DNA of 64,000 nucleotides from Prorocentrum cordatum (GCA_963575745.1 CAUYUJ010016701.1:198519-262518); one strand, 5' to 3'. Numbered from the stretch's first letter, positions 7,823 through 16,838 are shown. Made by a program: numbers and translations. The notes: generated by a model from the letters alone, not told the origin.

Positions 7823-10800
7823 TCAAGATGAAGAAGATGTGCCTACAATATCTGCCAACATCTGGGCTTCCCTCAGATGCTGGAGCTCAGCACTGCAGCG
7901 CGCCGTGGCCTCAGAGGCGGATTGCTCCGCAAATGCTGTCAGCATCGATGGATTATCCATCAGCTGTTTCAGCACGCCTTTGGACCTAGCGTCGCTGACC
8001 GTATGCAATTCACGATTAGTGTATCCCATCACTATTTTACGGCGGGACTGCACAGCGTCCATGGGTACACTACCACCATGCTGGGCCAGTGTCCTGGCAA
8101 CAAAACAATCGAACGTCTCGAGATCGTCGATGTTGTCGCCTCGCATGGTGGCCTTGGCGAGCGTCTCCATCAACCCCTGGGGCAGGTTTCCCTGCAATTG
8201 ATTGCGCTCCTGCGCTGGGGTCGGCTCGCCTGTCAGCACTGTCTGGAAGGACGTGCTGCTTGAGCTCGAGGCGGGTTGCCCCGCAGCTCCAAAACGATCA
8301 CACCTGATCGACAGATGCCCTGACGGCAACTTCGTCGTCGGCATGATTTTGGAGCCTTCCGGGAGCTCCATCTTGACCTGCCCCTTACCAGGGAATATCA
8401 GCTTTTCCTGGCCTCGTTCAAGCACGATGATCGTGCGTTTGTCCTGCATACTGTCGAGACCTAGGATGGCTGGCAGGTCCTTTCCACAGCCTGACACAAT
8501 GTTCGTCTTGTATGAATCGTGTTGGGCTGACCCCTGGTACTCGCAGGCAATGCTAAATGTGCCTACGGTATCCGCTGGGGCCGACCCCTCTCCCACTCCG
8601 TTGATATGCAAACGAGAGCGGGGCTCGAACGTACAAGCACGACCATGTGACTCAGCAGCCTGGACGAACTTACGGCTCGTGTTCTCGCCCATGATGTTGA
8701 TCTTCGAACCGACGTCGATGAGTATGGAATTTCCACCGTCATCCAAGAACGTCTTACTCGGCTGCTTGATGTGCACAGTTTCTGAAGTGTCGGCTGTGTC
8801 GGTAGGCGGGTTTCCCCGCGGCACATTCGTACTCCCTGGCGGGTTACCCCGCACGACACTGGCATGCGACTCGCTCTCGGCCATGCGTGCCAGGTCAATG
8901 TACTGGAAGTGCGACACGTGCTGGGCGTGATCACCACGCTCCTCCCGCCAGTTGGCATACTCATCACGTATGCTCATATACTGCTCGCGGGTAGTGCGCC
9001 TTATCAGCGTTAGGTACGAGTGAAGGGCGATGTCTTGCAGCCCCTCGTTCGTGACGTGATCCCGGTACCGCAGCCACTCCTCGAACTCCTCATTCGTCGC
9101 TGAGATGTTGACGGCCCTGGCTGCTGTTGCTGCTGACGCCGCTGAGGATTCTGATAGGTCTAACGACGGACTATCAGTTTCAGGATTATTGGCATCTAGC
9201 ATAAACGTTGTGTGCGTATTATCCATCTGATTCTGGAAATGTCGTACACGCAACTCGCGCAGCTGATCAGGGTCCAGTGACATCTCAGCCTCGCCTCCAC
9301 TCTGGGGAGACATCTGAGGAGTATCATGCAGGTTTCCCTGCTGAGGCGCCGTCATCGGGATAAGCTGATCGAAATATCCCGTTGCCATAGGCGGCCTTAC
9401 CTCTTCAGGCAGGTGTCCCTGCTGGTGTGACGAAACTGTCTGCATAGCTAGCATCCTGGCCGTCATCTCCTCCACCATGCTCCTCAGCTCCCGCAGCTCC
9501 CTCGCTGACTGCTCGGGAGTCTGACTAAGGGAGCCAGTCCATGGGAAGGGCGATGTTATAATGCCAGGTGCACGACAGATCGCACATGGTGGCTGCTGGG
9601 GATCTCCCTCACGCTGGTTTGTCACGTGGCCCACCACGTTAGAATTCCAGCATCCCTCGTGGAATAGGTGATTGCACCTCAGGCGGTACACACTATCCCT
9701 GGGCTGAAATTCTTCGAGGCATACAGCACAGGTGTCCTCCATCCCAGTAAAGACTTCTACGTCTGCTACCCTGGGATATACCCGCCGCTGCCTCTCCAAT
9801 ACCGTCTCGGAGGGCATGAAGGCTGATGGGGGTGTCCCCGCTGGATTCAGCACTTCCTGCACTTCGACATTTGGCATGGAAGTGGTAGGAGTCACGGCAG
9901 GCGAGTTTCCTCGCAAAGGTGAGCCCCTATTCCGCACCACGTCGAGTGCAGCTGCACGTGACTGGTCCCGTGCACTTTGCACCGCCTGCCTCCTCCTGAA
10001 ACATGCCTGCTGAGTGTGGTGCGTCTGCCTGATGTAGTCAGGCACGCCCCTACTGCCAGACGATATTGAATGGGCAGTGGGTTGTACAACCACCTCTGGT
10101 GATGTTGGAGAAGGCATGAAGGCCATGTGCGGGTACATGGAGTGGTCACTGCAGCGCACATTGGTGAGGTTATGCATCTGATCCGCCAATTCCCGAACAA
10201 ATTTGTTCGGGACCCTTGTACCGTCAGGGTATAATGGCGGATTCATCTGCGTGGGTGGTGGCCTCTGGCCCTGAGACATGCTCGGATGGGCGTTGAACGC
10301 CGGGATAAAGGCTCGTTGCCGAGCGGGGTCCCGTGGGTTGGGACCCTCCGGTTCCCAGGACCAGGCTGGCCTCCACCTCTGCCCACTTGGGTGAGGCAGA
10401 TTATGGTTCTGCACCTGCTGTACCGCGGCCGCCACTCTTGAGCGATAGTCGTCGGGTGTACCCGCCCTGTGGTGGCTTGGTGTACCAGGCAGGTTTCCCT
10501 GCTGACTCGTTGGCGTGCCGGGCGGCATCATGTTGAGGAGGGCTGTGCTGTGATCAGCCCTAGCCGCAGCTAGCCTCTCCATGAGTGTGCCGTTTACGGC
10601 AGGGCGGACAGGTGTCCCAAATGGGGACTGTGCTGGCGGAGTGCCCGATGGAGTCATGCCCCTTGGAGTGTGCATGCTCTGTGTGGGGCTTGCGTGCATT
10701 GGCTCGAACCGAGCAGGTCCGCTTGTAGGCAGGTTTCCCTGCATGGCTTGACGATTTCTCGTGGCCATAGCGGACATTGCTCCCTGGCCTGCGGCCCAGG

Positions 10801-13800
10801 GATCCTGCTGGTACAGCCTGTCCGCCAGCTGTTCTACCTGGTCAGGGTTCAGCGAAGCTGCAATCTGATCCAGGTCTGAAGTACTTATGGCCTGCCAAGA
10901 CACGGCGCTCGGCCCTTGGCTTGGGGCACGGCTTGGAGCCGCGCTCCCGGCCTCACTCTCGGTGATCATAAAGATCCGAAAGATCTCAGGCTGGTTTCCC
11001 AGCTGGGTGGGGCTGTGGTGGTCCCCAACGTCCCTGTGGAGGTAGACCATGGCTGGATCAACGCCCTCTTGGTCTCGGGACCACTGGTACTTAATGCTGG
11101 AATTACCAACATCAGCCCACCTATCTGAGGCAGTCATCGTACTGACAGAGACTCGCGCACGGCGGCTCCCCAAATATTCTGGGTTGCGCCATTGCCTTCC
11201 AGTGGTCAGGTCCTCTACATGAGAAATGTAATACGGTTCAATGATACCGTTATCTCCCTCGGACAAGAGGACTCCGTTATCGGACCAACAGAACTTCATA
11301 CCATCTTGTATGGCCTTGCGCCAATCTACAAAGATGATGAGGTCTGAATCTGGGTCCCACCCACTGTTCACGGCACGGCGGCGCACTGTCGGCACGAAAT
11401 GGATGTGTGAACGGCCTGTCCCCCTTTTCTTCGTGTTGTGCTCAGGTCTACAGGACAGGCCGTACCACATGATACCTTCGAAAGCGTGCCATCGAGTGCC
11501 ATGCATGGCGACTTCAGGGTATGGGGCCGGTCTCCCGGCGGGTTCGTCGCACAGTACAATGTAACTGTACAGCGACCATGGAGCTTTCAATGTCCATGAA
11601 TGCCCCTGAGAGGCGCGGACGAAGATAGCGGGCTCGCCGGAGTCCCGCATTAGCACCTTGAATTGAAGGCGCTGTTTTTCTTCTCCGTCTGGTTCACGAA
11701 CATGAACAACTTCCATCATGATGGCTGCGAGTTGGTCAACCGAGCGACCATACAACTGCTCGCTAATGACTTTGGCCTCGTCATATTTTGGGTTATGTCC
11801 AGCGTGCCTCGAGTGACCTGTGTTCCACGGAAAGTCAGCCACGAGTTCCACGAGGTTAATCCAACCATCATGATCATCAAAGGATCTCAGGCGCCACACA
11901 GGATTATGTGACTTATCTGGCGCATGTCTACATATCCTGCTGAGAGCTTTGCTTAACTTTTTAAGAGTATCATTGGATGTGGGAAGAATTCCGGCCTTCC
12001 TGCATTCCTTCATGAATGACTCATCCACCGAACGTATCGGTGGGAGCTTCCGAAGTGCCAGTCTATCCCTAATCAGATCTGGAGTCCCACTAGTAAAGGA
12101 TGTGTCTCCTGGGTGGTGCAGCTGAACTACTGGCGGGTTTCCCCGCATCGGAGCCTCTGTTGCCGAAGAGGCTGCGGCTCCAGAAGAGGAGGAAGCTGCG
12201 GCAGCAGCGCCTGGCGGGTTTCCCCGCGGAGATGCGCGACTGGCGCTGCCCCTGATCTTCGGCACCCAGTTACCCCTCGACATAGCACCTTCATCGGACC
12301 TCCTGGAACGAGCCGCCACAGGCGAAGCTGGCGCAGGTGCATACCCACTGCGCTCGAAAGCTGCCGCCCTTTTCGCAATGGACTTGCTGCGACTAAGCGG
12401 GCGTCTTCGTTCCTCCATAGGGTCCTGAGGTTGCTGCTTGGGCACAAACGCTTGTGGAGGAGTTGCGCCAATTGGCGGCCTCGGCGTCGCAGATCGAGGC
12501 ACCTCCATATGCGCGTCTGGCCCAGGGCTCTGAGAGCTCGCCTTCGGTTTCGGCTCCGGAGACGGCTTAGGTGTCGGGGGTTCACTCTTAGCCTTCGAAA
12601 TTAGTGGGAGTGGGGGCTTCCTAGCCCCCTTCATGTAGATCGTGTTGGAATCCTCCAACATCTTGCGAGTTGCCTCGCGTGTGCGTTCTTCTACTGTCCG
12701 AATACGGTCCTCATCCTCCGCCACACGTTGAGCCTTTGTCTCGTCCTTGATGATCGGCTCTGGTTGTTGGGACTGGCTAGAGACGCCAGGCGAGTTTCCT
12801 CGCATACCAGGAAGACTAAAGAGCGCGTCTTTCTCTTCCTGGGTCATGGCTACCATTCCCCTTGGAGCCGGAGTAGGTTTCTCTTCTTCTTTCGGATCCA
12901 AGTGGCCCAAGATCCCGAGACGACTATTCACTACTGCGATCTCTTCCGGTGTCATCGGGTCAAGTGGCGGATGGCCCTCTTTAGGAGGGGTTTTGCCCCT
13001 GTTGGGGCTCAGGCCTTCGTTGTTTCCAACGGGGCATCCTGGCCTGTGATTCTGGAACGGCTGGGAACAAGGACCGCATGCAGCGTGAGGCCTATACTGC
13101 TTGCGAGCCGCGATAATATCTCGCAGCTGGGTCCGCGCTTCTTGAATTTCAGGGCGGCGGATGTTTGTTGCAAGCTGATAGCCTCCACGGATGGGCCTGC
13201 CATCGCCGTCCCTATAGGCAGGATTGCCCTGGCCGAAGGCCGAGTGTTCCCCTTTTCGGCGTCGTGGGTCGTTGTGCGGAAGTAGCTGGCCACCTCTTCT
13301 GAGAGCGTGTTCCTTTGGGCCAGCCTGTCTCCACTCACGAGGAAGTCGAGCCTGGGGATGTGGCTCTTCTCTGACGCGCGTATGGGAACGAGATCTTCTG
13401 GTGTTCTCATCAGAAGAAGCTGCCGATGCAGCAGGAGCGGCACCCGTTGGAGGTGCTTGAGGAGGCTCCTCTGCGATCCCAGATGGATCGCTCGATTGAG
13501 GCAGGTCTCCCTGCTGGGTGGAGCTCGGCGCAAGTGGCTCTTGTGCCGATGGTGATGATGATTCAGACTCATCAGGGTCGAAATCGACCTCTTCCTCACC
13601 AGTCACGTCCATCATGAGGATGGTGACGTCATCCTCATCTAACCCACAACCATCGCCTTCTACTTCTTCTGATGTCGAACTACCAATTATGATGGCCATT
13701 GGCGCATCTGGTAAAGGCAGGTTTCCCTGCATGGCCGGCGTCTGGGCGTCGCTCGGCTGTCCTGGAGTAGGAGGCGCAGTCGTCGGCTCAGGGTCATCGA

Positions 13801-16555
13801 CGAGCATAGGCTGCCTAGCAATGTTACGCATGGCCGTATGGTTTGGCCTCATCCCCAGCTCCTGGAGATTCCATCCTGGCGGGGGAAGATCATGACCACG
13901 CATAGCCATTGCCATTTCCAGGGCACGACGCCATCTACCATGGGAGTATATCAAGTGTCTCTGCACTTCCTGAGGATTTATACTGTCAATGAGAGTCAAA
14001 GCTGCCAAGAGTAGCTCTGAGCTACCGCAAGCATCATTATCCTGTTCTGTCATAATACCAGCTTCAATTTGTTCTTGACTCTCAGGATATGCAATTGCAA
14101 GTATCTCATGCATCCACATGAGGGTCTGCAAAAGTGTGCGCGGTCCATATTCGCCTGGAGCAAGCGAACCAGGAGGTATGAACGGAGAACCTGGTTCGCC
14201 TGCAATGAAGGCCTGAACAAATGCTTGAGACTCCATTTCAATTAGGTCTTCAATAGTATGGGGATATTCTCCCAGCAGAAAAGGCCTGTGTCCAGGCGGG
14301 ATTTCGGGCGGAGGTTCGAGGTTCCGTTGAACCTCGGAAGGCGAAGCCTCTATAGTGGTGTCCTCGTCGTCGCTCTCGTAGGCCATGATGTTGCCTGGGT
14401 TCCCGAACATCCAGTCGAAGAAGGAAAGAGGCTCGTTTCCGAGCGTACCGTGTTCCACGGGAGTGAGTTCATTACTGCCCGTGACGAACCGGCGGACGTA
14501 CTCGAGGTAATACGCGTATAATCCATGACCATACCCCTCGAGCTCGTCAATGTTGTCCATGCCAACGACCCATGTGAAAAATATCTGTTCCATAGCCTCA
14601 AAGTCCTGGAGGCTCAGATACTCAATGGATGGTGTGCTCGAGCCGAAATGGACTTCGGACGACATGCCCTTTCCATTTCCCTTCGCTGGACAATCTCGCA
14701 CAAGATGGTCGGAACTACCACATTCATGGCATTTGAGAACCTGGCCGTCTCTACCTCGCGGGTTTCCCCGCCTACCTTTACCTTTACCTGAGGTCTCTCT
14801 ACGGCCTTTACCGCGGCCTTTTCCCCCAAAGAATATCTCATCATGTTGTTCATCTGAGAGCCTCTGGAGAAATGCCGCGATACCTCGCCCGTTCAACCTC
14901 CGACGACCACGCTTGCCTTTACCCTTTCCTTTAAAACTTCTGCGTGTCCTCCTTCTAACACGACGCACTGGTTTTCGTGTGAACCTCCTCCACCTTCGTT
15001 TAGCCTGTTGTAACAGCCAGAATAAATGCTCAGCACGCTGATTGTCGTTATCCATATTCATGATATCTGACCAATCTAGAGCTTCAACACCATCTGATGA
15101 TATAGTGTCTGTATCGGTGCCGGAGTCGAAATCTTCGTCTCCTAAATCGGTGGATACACCGTCGGTTAGGGGATTTGATTCCCCCCATAACGAGCGGTGT
15201 GGTTGTGCTTCTCTAGAAGGAGGGCTGGTTGCCCAGCTTGGTTGTGATCGATCCCCTGCTAATGAAGCAGTGGATTCTCCTGGGTCATCGGCCCATATGT
15301 TTGAGGGCCCGTTTCCAGGCTGGGCTTCAGTAGTCAAGGTAGTGTAGAAATTTCCACTACCAGATCCCCTTCCTCTTCCAAACACTGATCCTATGTTGCC
15401 AGGAGATCGTTCGGATAGGTGGCCTACCGAACGCATCCTTTCCAGCAGCTCATCATATTGTTGTTGTGTTCGAGGCATTTGGTGATTGAGTGGCTGTAAG
15501 AGTTGTATGGCCTTCTGGTTGCCGACGCCTAGGGCGCGGAATAGGATAGTAGTTAACAGTTGGAAGTTGGGAAGGTCGAATCCCACCGACTGTGCCTCAA
15601 GTCGGGCCATTTCGAATCGGGTAAGAGTAACATCGATTCGTTCCCCGTGAGGCACATGGAAGTCAATAAGTTGTGTGCCGGAAGTGAGCTGTCGCTCATC
15701 TTCCAGGCGTTCGAATTTCATGCTGAGGAGAAACATGATATAAGTTACTGGGTCTGTGTGGACCCCGTCGATATCAGCACCATAGTTTATGATGTCAGGC
15801 GGTACCCTCATGGCGAGTGTCCTCGCTAGGCCTCCCAGGCCGCGTTGTATTGCGGCCGCTTGGGCCTGTGGCGTCATACGTCCGCTTGTAACGTTGAGCC
15901 ACGCGTTGACCTCGTAAATGTACTCACGAAAAGGTACATTACCCTGAGGGTCCCAATATGGGCCATGTGTTTGCCCATCGGTGCTGTTATCTCCCCGACG
16001 CATGTGTGCGATTGCTGCCCCCAGCGCGAACCATATGATAGCGAAAACGATTAGCCCGAGAATGTGTAACGAAGGACGGTTATGATGAGCGGTGTCGCGC
16101 TGGGGTAGCGCCTTGTCGAGTCTTCGAGGCGCTCTGTCTGGCGGGTTTCCCCGCCCTTGCTTCAGGTATTGCGTTATTGGCTCGTTGCCGAGCGGTTGAT
16201 AGTAACGCAATGATGAAGCGTATATGGTACCAATCTGGTCGTCTAGACGTCGTACCTCTCGTGTAGCTTCTTGCTCTTGACAAGATCCTCGTAAATGTAC
16301 TGGGAGTGGTGGCGCAGGGTAGTAGGTGGTCACGAAGATCGTGCCGAAGAATGTGAGGCTGAGAAGAGCAAGAGCTGACCACACGAGAGTGCGGCCAGCT
16401 CCGCTACCAAGTCGAAAGTGAGCCTGGTAACTCAAATAGGGCATATAGCCTGGCAAATAGCATCCATCGCTCTTCTGTGAGGGTACAGTATGAGGGGTGG
16501 ATGGGTAAGATAGGATAAGATCGATGTAATGATCTTTCCAGCACATAGCGAACAC
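7823..16555 (-). CDS. Giant Gag-type polyprotein with Tpt1-like, RING-H2 and protease-like domains (2910 aa)
   Basis: The first Met lies in the 5' LTR and the frame reads through the PBS; an internal start is possible. Two hydrophobic segments (about residues 57-77 and 165-185) look membrane-spanning. A copia Gag-like helical region follows (~200-400), then basic KGKGKR stretches and a CCHC knuckle C609-C622 (CHECGSSDHLVRDC). Residues ~1530-1785 are a Tpt1/KptA RNA 2'-phosphotransferase-like domain with Arg1543-His1544, Arg1647 (VRASQGHS) and Arg1715 (GRSHIHF), the four catalytic positions of that family. A RING-H2 finger spans ~2276-2327 (CAVC ... CNHLFHEGC ... CAIC). The C-terminal ~250 residues resemble a retropepsin: LIDVGS replaces the usual D[ST]G, followed downstream by ILGLDSM. 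Linkers are Pro/Ser/Gly-rich and hold most hairpin-encoded xGNxP peptides. Confidence 0.9.
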   Translation of the reverse strand: MFAMCWKDHYIDLILSYPSTPHTVPSQKSDGCYLPGYMPYLSYQAHFRLGSGAGRTLVWSALALLSLTFFGTIFVTTYYPAPPLPVHLRGSCQEQEATREVRRLDDQIGTIYASSLRYYQPLGNEPITQYLKQGRGNPPDRAPRRLDKALPQRDTAHHNRPSLHILGLIVFAIIWFALGAAIAHMRRGDNSTDGQTHGPYWDPQGNVPFREYIYEVNAWLNVTSGRMTPQAQAAAIQRGLGGLARTLAMRVPPDIINYGADIDGVHTDPVTYIMFLLSMKFERLEDERQLTSGTQLIDFHVPHGERIDVTLTRFEMARLEAQSVGFDLPNFQLLTTILFRALGVGNQKAIQLLQPLNHQMPRTQQQYDELLERMRSVGHLSERSPGNIGSVFGRGRGSGSGNFYTTLTTEAQPGNGPSNIWADDPGESTASLAGDRSQPSWATSPPSREAQPHRSLWGESNPLTDGVSTDLGDEDFDSGTDTDTISSDGVEALDWSDIMNMDNDNQRAEHLFWLLQQAKRRWRRFTRKPVRRVRRRTRRSFKGKGKGKRGRRRLNGRGIAAFLQRLSDEQHDEIFFGGKGRGKGRRETSGKGKGRRGNPRGRDGQVLKCHECGSSDHLVRDCPAKGNGKGMSSEVHFGSSTPSIEYLSLQDFEAMEQIFFTWVVGMDNIDELEGYGHGLYAYYLEYVRRFVTGSNELTPVEHGTLGNEPLSFFDWMFGNPGNIMAYESDDEDTTIEASPSEVQRNLEPPPEIPPGHRPFLLGEYPHTIEDLIEMESQAFVQAFIAGEPGSPFIPPGSLAPGEYGPRTLLQTLMWMHEILAIAYPESQEQIEAGIMTEQDNDACGSSELLLAALTLIDSINPQEVQRHLIYSHGRWRRALEMAMAMRGHDLPPPGWNLQELGMRPNHTAMRNIARQPMLVDDPEPTTAPPTPGQPSDAQTPAMQGNLPLPDAPMAIIIGSSTSEEVEGDGCGLDEDDVTILMMDVTGEEEVDFDPDESESSSPSAQEPLAPSSTQQGDLPQSSDPSGIAEEPPQAPPTGAAPAASAASSDENTRRSRSHTRVREEPHPQARLPREWRQAGPKEHALRRGGQLLPHNDPRRRKGEHSAFGQGNPAYRDGDGRPIRGGYQLATNIRRPEIQEARTQLRDIIAARKQYRPHAACGPCSQPFQNHRPGCPVGNNEGLSPNRGKTPPKEGHPPLDPMTPEEIAVVNSRLGILGHLDPKEEEKPTPAPRGMVAMTQEEKDALFSLPGMRGNSPGVSSQSQQPEPIIKDETKAQRVAEDEDRIRTVEERTREATRKMLEDSNTIYMKGARKPPLPLISKAKSEPPTPKPSPEPKPKASSQSPGPDAHMEVPRSATPRPPIGATPPQAFVPKQQPQDPMEERRRPLSRSKSIAKRAAAFERSGYAPAPASPVAARSRRSDEGAMSRGNWVPKIRGSASRASPRGNPPGAAAAASSSSGAAASSATEAPMRGNPPVVQLHHPGDTSFTSGTPDLIRDRLALRKLPPIRSVDESFMKECRKAGILPTSNDTLKKLSKALSRICRHAPDKSHNPVWRLRSFDDHDGWINLVELVADFPWNTGHSRHAGHNPKYDEAKVISEQLYGRSVDQLAAIMMEVVHVREPDGEEKQRLQFKVLMRDSGEPAIFVRASQGHSWTLKAPWSLYSYIVLCDEPAGRPAPYPEVAMHGTRWHAFEGIMWYGLSCRPEHNTKKRGTGRSHIHFVPTVRRRAVNSGWDPDSDLIIFVDWRKAIQDGMKFCWSDNGVLLSEGDNGIIEPYYISHVEDLTTGRQWRNPEYLGSRRARVSVSTMTASDRWADVGNSSIKYQWSRDQEGVDPAMVYLHRDVGDHHSPTQLGNQPEIFRIFMITESEAGSAAPSRAPSQGPSAVSWQAISTSDLDQIAASLNPDQVEQLADRLYQQDPWAAGQGAMSAMATRNRQAMQGNLPTSGPARFEPMHASPTQSMHTPRGMTPSGTPPAQSPFGTPVRPAVNGTLMERLAAARADHSTALLNMMPPGTPTSQQGNLPGTPSHHRAGTPDDYRSRVAAAVQQVQNHNLPHPSGQRWRPAWSWEPEGPNPRDPARQRAFIPAFNAHPSMSQGQRPPPTQMNPPLYPDGTRVPNKFVRELADQMHNLTNVRCSDHSMYPHMAFMPSPTSPEVVVQPTAHSISSGSRGVPDYIRQTHHTQQACFRRRQAVQSARDQSRAAALDVVRNRGSPLRGNSPAVTPTTSMPNVEVQEVLNPAGTPPSAFMPSETVLERQRRVYPRVADVEVFTGMEDTCAVCLEEFQPRDSVYRLRCNHLFHEGCWNSNVVGHVTNQREGDPQQPPCAICRAPGIITSPFPWTGSLSQTPEQSARELRELRSMVEEMTARMLAMQTVSSHQQGHLPEEVRPPMATGYFDQLIPMTAPQQGNLHDTPQMSPQSGGEAEMSLDPDQLRELRVRHFQNQMDNTHTTFMLDANNPETDSPSLDLSESSAASAATAARAVNISATNEEFEEWLRYRDHVTNEGLQDIALHSYLTLIRRTTREQYMSIRDEYANWREERGDHAQHVSHFQYIDLARMAESESHASVVRGNPPGSTNVPRGNPPTDTADTSETVHIKQPSKTFLDDGGNSILIDVGSKINIMGENTSRKFVQAAESHGRACTFEPRSRLHINGVGEGSAPADTVGTFSIACEYQGSAQHDSYKTNIVSGCGKDLPAILGLDSMQDKRTIIVLERGQEKLIFPGKGQVKMELPEGSKIMPTTKLPSGHLSIRCDRFGAAGQPASSSSSTSFQTVLTGEPTPAQERNQLQGNLPQGLMETLAKATMRGDNIDDLETFDCFVARTLAQHGGSVPMDAVQSRRKIVMGYTNRELHTVSDARSKGVLKQLMDNPSMLTAFAEQSASEATARCSAELQHLREAQMLADIVGTSSSS
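16395..16409 (-). other. Primer binding site of element 1
   Basis: On the coding strand TGGTAGCGGAGCTGG directly follows the 5' LTR. It resembles the copia consensus TGGTATCAGAGC, which pairs with the 3' end of initiator tRNA-Met, with two mismatches in the first 12 bases. Direct contact with the LTR supports the chosen LTR end. Confidence 0.75.
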
Positions 16556-16661
16556 AAGCAGTGTCCGGGCAAATAGGGCGCGCGTGCCTTGAGCCCAAGG
16601 CAGCGGCGCGCGAGCTATGCTCCCGATACTATAACATCTCCCAAAGAGCTACCCTCAAAGT
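16410..16661 (-). repeat. 5' LTR of element 1
   Basis: 252 bp. It contains the start of the 2910-aa frame and the strong hairpin described in the 3' LTR. It differs from the 5' LTR of element 2 at one position I could find, and from its own 3' LTR at three. Confidence 0.9.
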
Positions 16662-16738
16662 CGCTGTCTCTTCATAGCGAGGACCCGACACCACAGGAGG
16701 GCCGGGAATAGTTCGAGATAGTGACCAAACATCGTCCC
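16662..16738 (-). repeat. Leader module of TIR family next to element 1
   Basis: Matches 36781-36857 over its whole length up to the assembly gap. It is homologous to the leader at 56600-56660 (CCTGTGGTGTtGGGTCCTCG then GAAGAGAC). Element 1 therefore sits inside this leader. Confidence 0.8.
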
Positions 16739-16838
16739 NNNNNNNNNNNNNNNNNNNNNNNNNNNNNNNNNNNNNNNNNNNNNNNNNNNNNNNNNNNNNN
16801 NNNNNNNNNNNNNNNNNNNNNNNNNNNNNNNNNNNNNN
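16739..16838. other. Assembly gap (100 N)
   Basis: Exactly 100 Ns, so a placeholder of unknown true length. Adjacency across it is not proven. Confidence 1.

Larger units (their letters stand above)
731..16661 (-). mobile_element. Copia-type LTR retrotransposon, element 1 (15.9 kb)
   Basis: Two 252-bp LTRs (731-982 and 16410-16661) flank a minus-strand coding region. A 5-bp direct repeat CGCTG at 726-730 and 16662-16666 is the likely target-site duplication. Domain order is Gag-type region, CCHC knuckle, Tpt1-like domain, RING, protease-like region, methyltransferase-like domain, integrase, RT, RNase H. Integrase before RT defines Ty1/copia. At about 16 kb it is some three times the length of a usual copia element. 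The two LTRs differ at three positions I can see, which suggests a fairly recent insertion. The long Gag-type ORF is intact. Pol carries a 34-bp deletion near 7044 and a 1-bp insertion near 3620 relative to element 2, so this copy is probably not autonomous. Confidence 0.95.

Noticed and set aside
10700-10713. ggctcgaaccgagc as a tetraloop hairpin
   Set aside because: The stem fits (GCTCG/CGAGC) but the loop has only three bases. It may be a decayed member and was not counted.
12991-13015. aggggttttgcccct as another member of the tetraloop hairpin family
   Set aside because: It pairs, but it lacks the GC...GC stem frame and the GNRA loop. It was left out of the count.
13009-13599. 196-aa and other opposite-strand or alternate-frame ORFs within the Gag-type region
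   Set aside because: They are shadows of the 2910-aa frame, with no domain and no independent conservation pattern.
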